A stretch of 11,174 nt of DNA from Syntrophomonadaceae bacterium (lineage in GTDB: Bacteria; Bacillota; Syntrophomonadia; Syntrophomonadales; Syntrophomonadaceae), in NCBI GenBank assembly GCA_028683995.1, contig JAQUGU010000023.1:1590-12763 (forward strand), given 5' to 3'. Positions 7,963 through 11,174 of the stretch are shown piece after piece. The first letter of the stretch is position 1; every line of letters begins with the position of its first letter. The notes beneath the pieces are model-generated. The model had not been told where the DNA came from. It searched no databases and worked only from the letters and a program-made list of their open reading frames with translations. A program made the position numbers and the translations under genes.

Positions 7963-8026
7963 GTGACAGGGGGACGGGGTTGTTGACACACACTAGTGTG
8001 TGTCAACAACCCCGTCCCCCTGTCAC
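7963..8026. repeat. perfect 64-bp palindrome (REP-like element)
   Basis: Two 32-bp arms (7963-7994 and 7995-8026) are exact reverse complements with no spacer, centred on CTAG. The outer part begins GTGACAGGGGGACGG and the inner part contains TTGACACACA. Complementarity stops at once on both sides. It starts 12 bp after the ahcY stop and has no T-tract, so it is not a normal terminator. From memory, GTGACAGGGGGACGG-type palindromes are dispersed in Clostridia and resemble REP elements mobilised by Y1 (IS200-like, RAYT) transposases. No transposase is in this window, and family membership needs a genome search. Confidence 0.85.
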
Positions 8027-8043
8027 CTGCGTCTAAAACAATT

Positions 8044-8072
8044 GCATAAATTAACCGCCTTTTTCACAAAAT
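8044..8072 (+). promoter_or_regulatory. possible sigma-E promoter of spoIIP
   Basis: GCATAAA at 8044-8050 (5 of 7 to the Bacillus sigma-E -35 KMATATT) and CACAAAAT at 8065-8072 (5 of 7 fixed positions of CATACANT) are separated by 14 bp, the usual sigma-E spacing. The start site would fall near 8080, inside the loop of the hairpin at 8053-8100. The transcript would then lack the 5' arm and leave the spoIIP ribosome binding site free. In Bacillus subtilis spoIIP is sigma-E dependent. The matches are imperfect, so this is tentative. Confidence 0.3.
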
Positions 8073-8107
8073 ACTTAATAATTATGGTGAAAAGGCGGTT
8101 TTATTTT
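8053..8107 (+). terminator. intrinsic terminator of ahcY overlapping the spoIIP RBS
   Basis: AACCGCCTTTTTCAC (8053-8067) pairs with GTGAAAAGGCGGTT (8087-8100) with one bulged T and a 19-nt loop, followed by the T-rich TTATTTT. This fits a rho-independent terminator for the ahcY transcript. The 3' arm contains AAAGGCGG, the best ribosome binding site for spoIIP at 8108. In a read-through mRNA it would be locked in the stem, preventing spoIIP translation from the ahcY promoter. Confidence 0.65.
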
Positions 8108-9061
8108 ATGGATATAATAAACAAAAAACGTATAGCTATTTTCTTTTCCATACTGCTTGCAGTAATGGCCGGCGCCTATATAATCAACGTAATTTCTACC
8201 CCGGAAAGCCCGCCTCTTAAACCTGCAGATAAGAATGCTCCTGCTACCTATGTTACCGTACGAGACAGCGAAGGTAACGTAATATTGGAAACAGGGATAC
8301 CGGTTCATGAGCAAGATGAATATATTAGTGAAACTAATATTCATTATATAATTATCAGCGTTACTGGAAACGAGGCGGTTGCCAGGGTAAAAGAATATCA
8401 ATCCTCCATGAGCAAAGAGCAAGATAGTCCTTCGGGTATATTGGCTAATTCATCGGCAACAATTCCGGTTCAGGGCTTTTTAGGGGGAAGAGGCAGACAT
8501 ATGGTTATATATCATACCCACAGCGATGAGTGTTACCTGCCCACTTCCGGAACTCTTTCCCGGCCTGGTAAGGGGGATATCTATAAGGTGGGCCAAGCGT
8601 TTCGAGATGCACTGGAGATGGGTGGCATAAGTACTAATCATAGCTATAATAAACACGATCCCCACAATATTAATGCTTATAGCCGCTCCCGGCGTACCGC
8701 TGTCCAACTGTTAAAAGAACAACCTGATGCAGTCTTTGATGTTCATCGTGATTCCGCCCCCCGGGAAGCCTATTTGAGCATAGTCAATGGAGTCGAAATC
8801 GGCAGAGTTATGATTGTAATAGGACGCTCCAATCCTAATATGCAGACTAATCTGGCCTATGCTAAACGGGTTAAGGCCAAGGCTGATGAATTACACCCTG
8901 GTCTAATGCGGGGAATTTTTATGGGTCAGGGAGACTACAACCAGGATCTTTACCCTACTGCACTACTATTCGAAGTAGGAACTGAAAACTCCACCCAGGA
9001 TGAGGCCGAAAAATCAATTCGCTGCCTGGCTGATGCCATCATTCGGGTACCGATAAAATAA
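8108..9061 (+). CDS. spoIIP: stage II sporulation protein P, peptidoglycan hydrolase
   Basis: 317 residues from the ATG at 8108, which lies 9 nt after AAAGGCGG. SpoIIP is a membrane-anchored amidase and endopeptidase that, with SpoIID and SpoIIM, drives septal wall thinning and engulfment of the forespore. An uncleaved signal anchor is at 9-29, followed by a variable linker to about 125. The catalytic domain has YHTHSDECY (135-143, zinc-binding H136/H138), a VGQAFRDALEMGGI helix (161-174), HDPHNINAYSRSRRT (183-197), DVHRDS (211-216, H213) and LFEVGTENS (287-295, E289). These match the conserved His, His and Glu of the family. An in-frame ATG at 8084 would add eight residues but has no ribosome binding site. 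The protein is somewhat short for the family, with the reduction in the N-terminal linker. It sits alone between ahcY and an exporter, so it is probably monocistronic. Confidence 0.93.
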   Translation: MDIINKKRIAIFFSILLAVMAGAYIINVISTPESPPLKPADKNAPATYVTVRDSEGNVILETGIPVHEQDEYISETNIHYIIISVTGNEAVARVKEYQSSMSKEQDSPSGILANSSATIPVQGFLGGRGRHMVIYHTHSDECYLPTSGTLSRPGKGDIYKVGQAFRDALEMGGISTNHSYNKHDPHNINAYSRSRRTAVQLLKEQPDAVFDVHRDSAPREAYLSIVNGVEIGRVMIVIGRSNPNMQTNLAYAKRVKAKADELHPGLMRGIFMGQGDYNQDLYPTALLFEVGTENSTQDEAEKSIRCLADAIIRVPIK

Positions 9062-9437
9062 TTCAAAATCGCCTCAATACCAAATCCCTTCTGCTATCGA
9101 GTTATTTTCTTATTCCCCCATGCTTAAAGGTACTCAGCCCAAAATTTCACCCAGATTAATGAGTATTTATCACTGCTGAGTGCCGGGCATACGTAACTAC
9201 CGGGGATAAAAAACATTACTCAATATCAGCGTTAAAATATAAACCGAAATACGAAGCATTTCTCTTAATTAACATCAACACTCTGGGTTACCATTATCAA
9301 TTGGAATCCCCCCCCTTTTACTACCTCCACTTAATTCTCTAATTATCCCCTTAAACTCTACCCAAAAACCAGGTATTATCTATACAGGTAAAGAATGCTT
9401 ATATTAACATGTATGTACTAAGGTTTTTTACATAGTT
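9062..9437. other. intergenic stretch with no recognisable gene
   Basis: These 376 bp are AT-rich and hold no convincing coding frame on either strand. The only structure I see is a 10-bp stem with one G-T pair, GGTACTCAGC (9129-9138) with GCTGAGTGCC (9175-9184), around a 36-nt loop. It is not followed by a T-tract, so it is not a clear terminator, and it matches no riboswitch I know. A run of eight C lies at 9308-9315. A promoter for the downstream exporter should lie here; TATATT at 9400-9405 is the nearest -10 candidate, without a good -35. Confidence 0.5.
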
Positions 9438-9482
9438 ATGCTAGAGAAGTTTTTATGGTTCCAATTATGTAGAGAAAAAGGA

Positions 9483-10889
9483 ATGGTAGCGCTGGAAGCA
9501 AAGTGGAAGGCATTAATTGTAATCTGTATCGGCATATTCATGTCCACCCTGGATGGCAGTATACTTAATATTGCCAACCCCACCATTGCCAGGAGCATGT
9601 CAGTCTCCATGCAGCAGGTACAATGGGTAGTTACATCCTATATGCTGGTTATAACTGCTACCCTCTTGTTTTTTGGTAAACTGGGTGATCAAAAAAGTAG
9701 CAGCAAGATATACACCTATGGTTTTCTAGTTTTCACCATAGGTTCCTTCCTCTGCAGTCTGGCCTCTACCCTGCAGTTTTTGATAGCTGCCCGGATATTT
9801 CAAGCAATTGGAGCCAGTATGATGATGGCTACCGGTATTGGTATTGTCTCCAATGCATTCCCGGCTAAAGAGCGAGGCAAAGCCCTGGGTATCACCGGCA
9901 GTATTGTTGGTATAGGTAATATGACTGGTCCCAGCCTGGGCGGCCTGCTGGTAGCCCAATTTTCCTGGCCGGTAATATTTCTCCTTAACATCCCTATTGG
10001 CCTGGCTGGCTTCATTCTGGCTACCCGTTATCTCCCAGTTGATTCCCCTGCCCCGGGGCATGCGCAATTCGACCTGCAGGGTAATCTGCTGTTTGCCCTG
10101 GCAGCTACCCTGCTGCTGCTGGGCCTTTCTCAAAGTACATCGATAAACTACAACCTTTTATTCCTGGGCATCGTCTTTTTGCTCCTATTTATACTGGTAG
10201 AGAGACGACACCCTTATCCACTGCTGGATTTCCATCTTTTCTACATAAAGAACTTTACCTATGGAAATACCATGTCCTTTCTCTCCTATGCTACCCAGAC
10301 TGCCGCAATTTTCTTATTACCTTTTTACATGGACAGGTTACTTCACCTCTCCCCGGCTACATCCGGTTTGATAATGACTATTACTCCCGTATCTATGGCT
10401 CTAACTGCTCCTTTAGCCGGCAATCTTTCTGATAAAATTGGTGCTCCCCGCCTGACTTCCGTAGCCTTTCTGCTTATGAGCTGCGGACATTTTATTCTTT
10501 CTACCTTGAGTACCAATTATGATTTACCCCGGATAGCTCTTGGTCTGCTCCTGCTGGGTATAGGAATGGGCAGCTTCGGTTCCCCTAATAACAGTTCCAT
10601 CCTGGGTTCCATACCTAAAGAAAAAGCGGGCTATGCCGGGGGCTTTATCGCAACTATAAGAAACTTCGGCTTTGCCCTGGGTATTGCTGCTTCTGTCAGC
10701 ACCTTCACCTTGCTGTTTAACCATAAAGCACAGGGCCTGCCATATATCTTAGCTTATACCGGGGCCAGCGCCTGGGTATATCGAATAAACGCTGCTGTTT
10801 GCCTGTTCGGCCTGTTGTTATCAGTTATCAGCAGCCAGCATCGCCAACCTGGTCAAAATTCTTGCCAGAACTTTGACCAGCCCGTATAA
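9483..10889 (+). CDS. MFS drug exporter, EmrB/QacA (DHA2) family, 14 TM
   Basis: About 468 residues with 14 hydrophobic segments, the DHA2 layout. These are inner-membrane proton antiporters that export drugs or other small organic molecules. Numbered from 9483: motif D1-like STLDGSILNIANPTIA in TM1 (D24), motif A GKLGDQKSS between TM2 and TM3 (65-73), the AARIFQAIGAS stretch in TM4, and antiporter motif C with GP at 149-150 and GG at 153-154 in TM5. The substrate cannot be predicted. Start is uncertain: ATG 9438 would add 15 residues (MLEKFLWFQL...) unlike the family, and neither start has a strong ribosome binding site. A weak GAGA lies 7 nt before 9483. No regulator gene (TetR or MarR) is adjacent in the window. 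The last codons contain the -35 of the following tRNA promoter. Confidence 0.9.
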   Translation: MVALEAKWKALIVICIGIFMSTLDGSILNIANPTIARSMSVSMQQVQWVVTSYMLVITATLLFFGKLGDQKSSSKIYTYGFLVFTIGSFLCSLASTLQFLIAARIFQAIGASMMMATGIGIVSNAFPAKERGKALGITGSIVGIGNMTGPSLGGLLVAQFSWPVIFLLNIPIGLAGFILATRYLPVDSPAPGHAQFDLQGNLLFALAATLLLLGLSQSTSINYNLLFLGIVFLLLFILVERRHPYPLLDFHLFYIKNFTYGNTMSFLSYATQTAAIFLLPFYMDRLLHLSPATSGLIMTITPVSMALTAPLAGNLSDKIGAPRLTSVAFLLMSCGHFILSTLSTNYDLPRIALGLLLLGIGMGSFGSPNNSSILGSIPKEKAGYAGGFIATIRNFGFALGIAASVSTFTLLFNHKAQGLPYILAYTGASAWVYRINAAVCLFGLLLSVISSQHRQPGQNSCQNFDQPV

Positions 10890-10901
10890 TTTTGATATAA
10901 T
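10873..10901 (+). promoter_or_regulatory. promoter of tRNA-Arg
   Basis: TTGACC (10873-10878), a 17-bp spacer and TATAAT (10896-10901), with TGA before the -10 making it extended. This is a near-consensus vegetative promoter. The start falls about 8 nt before the mature tRNA. The -35 lies inside the last codons of the exporter gene. A second TATAAT at 10885-10890 has no fitting -35. Confidence 0.8.
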
Positions 10902-10915
10902 TATTAATGCATTAG

Positions 10916-10990
10916 GCGCCTGTAGCTCAGTGGATAGAGCACCGGCCTCCGGAGCCGGTTGCGGAGGTTCGATTCCTCTCAGGCGTACCA
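10916..10990 (+). tRNA. tRNA-Arg, anticodon CCG
   Basis: 75 nt with a complete cloverleaf: acceptor GCGCCTG (10916-10922) with CAGGCGT (10980-10986, first pair G-U); D stem GCTC/GAGC (10925-10928, 10937-10940); anticodon stem CCGGC/GCCGG (10942-10946, 10954-10958) with loop CTCCGGA, anticodon CCG at 10949-10951; T stem GGAGG/CCTCT around TTCGATT. Discriminator A is at 10987 and CCA is encoded at 10988-10990. It reads the arginine codon CGG. Confidence 0.97.
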
Positions 10991-11002
10991 TTAGTAAAAT
11001 AG

Positions 11003-11037
11003 GCACTTTCAAAGGTCTTTGGAAGTGCTTTTTTTTT
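11003..11037 (+). terminator. rho-independent terminator of tRNA-Arg
   Basis: GCACTTTCAAA (11003-11013) pairs with TTTGGAAGTGC (11018-11028) through 11 bp including one G-T pair, with the loop GGTC, and is followed by nine T (11029-11037). It lies 12 nt after the CCA and ends the single-gene tRNA transcript. Confidence 0.9.
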
Positions 11038-11060
11038 AAGGTTATACATTTACCAGTTAA

Positions 11061-11084
11061 CACGCGGACAAGGTTCCTGTCACC
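11061..11084. repeat. possible remnant of a REP-like repeat
   Basis: The stretch contains GGACAAGGTTCCTGTCACC (11066-11084). It shares the terminal TGTCACC with the 64-bp palindrome, and GGACAAGG and CCTGTC are each close to the G-rich and C-rich blocks of such elements. It is not itself a perfect palindrome. From memory, similar strings occur in dispersed clostridial repeats. This is a weak call. Confidence 0.25.
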
Positions 11085-11164
11085 ATAGCCCCCACTTGCA
11101 TTCTCTATTAATTTCCATTTATAATTAAATAACAATAATACTTACCTGGTTCAAAGGTATTGAT

Positions 11165-11172
11165 AGGAGGGG
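11165..11172 (+). promoter_or_regulatory. ribosome binding site of a gene starting past the window
   Basis: AGGAGGGG, two bases before the window end, is a strong Shine-Dalgarno sequence with no start codon left in the window, so a plus-strand gene should begin a few bases further on. A TATAAT at 11120-11125 with TTGCAT 18 bp upstream (11096-11101) is a possible promoter for it. Confidence 0.6.
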
Positions 11173-11174
11173 AT

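Noticed and set aside
7963..8026. Palindrome as an ordinary terminator of ahcY
   Set aside because: It has no loop and no T-tract, while a better terminator with a U-rich tail follows at 8053-8107.
8000..8107. Upstream extension of spoIIP starting inside the palindrome
   Set aside because: The extra 36 residues would be coded by the palindrome and the terminator hairpin, have no ribosome binding site and do not resemble SpoIIP. The AAAGGCGG site supports 8108.
9062..9437. Known riboswitch in the spoIIP-exporter gap
   Set aside because: I compared it by eye with c-di-GMP, TPP, THF and cobalamin core motifs and found no convincing match.
10873..11088. Plus-strand frame across the tRNA
   Set aside because: It covers the tRNA, its promoter and its terminator, which fully explain the sequence.
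10821..11135. 104-codon minus-strand frame containing RGIEPPQPAPEAGALSTELQ
   Set aside because: This is the well-known false protein produced by reading across the complement of a tRNA gene; it also spans the terminator and the end of the exporter.

Overview
The window looks like chromosomal DNA from a spore-forming, medium-GC Firmicute of the class Clostridia. I think of the Syntrophomonas/Desulfotomaculum neighbourhood, but this is an inference from gene content and style, not an identification. The evidence is a spoIIP gene, strong purine-rich ribosome binding sites, TTG and GTG starts, vegetative promoters of the TTGAC/TATAAT type, and a short AhcY of the Thermotoga/archaeal type. No phage, CRISPR or transposase gene is visible.

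Left part (1-6529, minus strand): a four-gene operon read right to left. It encodes a GT4 glucosyltransferase, a GH57 alpha-glucan branching enzyme, a second and divergent GH57 enzyme of the 4-alpha-glucanotransferase type, and a class I SAM-dependent methyltransferase cut by the window edge. The spacing is tight: 50 bp, then a 4-bp ATGA overlap, then 18 bp. The first three genes can build, branch and trim an alpha-1,4/1,6-glucan. The methyltransferase at the end raises the possibility that the glucan is methylated.

Middle (6530-6666): a divergent promoter region with an extended -10 on each strand. A near-perfect inverted repeat around the rightward -10 is an operator candidate. Rightward lies ahcY (SAH hydrolase), which would recycle the by-product of the methyltransferase.

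Right part (7951-11174, plus strand): a perfect 64-bp palindrome follows ahcY. Next comes a terminator-like hairpin whose 3' arm contains the ribosome binding site of spoIIP, then spoIIP (sporulation peptidoglycan hydrolase). A 376-bp stretch without a recognisable gene precedes a 14-TM EmrB/QacA-type MFS exporter. After that come a tRNA-Arg(CCG) gene with its own strong promoter and terminator, a short possible repeat remnant, and a ribosome binding site for a gene starting just past the window.

The most interesting points are the glucan-plus-methyltransferase operon facing ahcY, which recalls the mycobacterial methylglucose lipopolysaccharide genes; the perfect palindrome; and the nested terminator, promoter and RBS arrangement in front of spoIIP.
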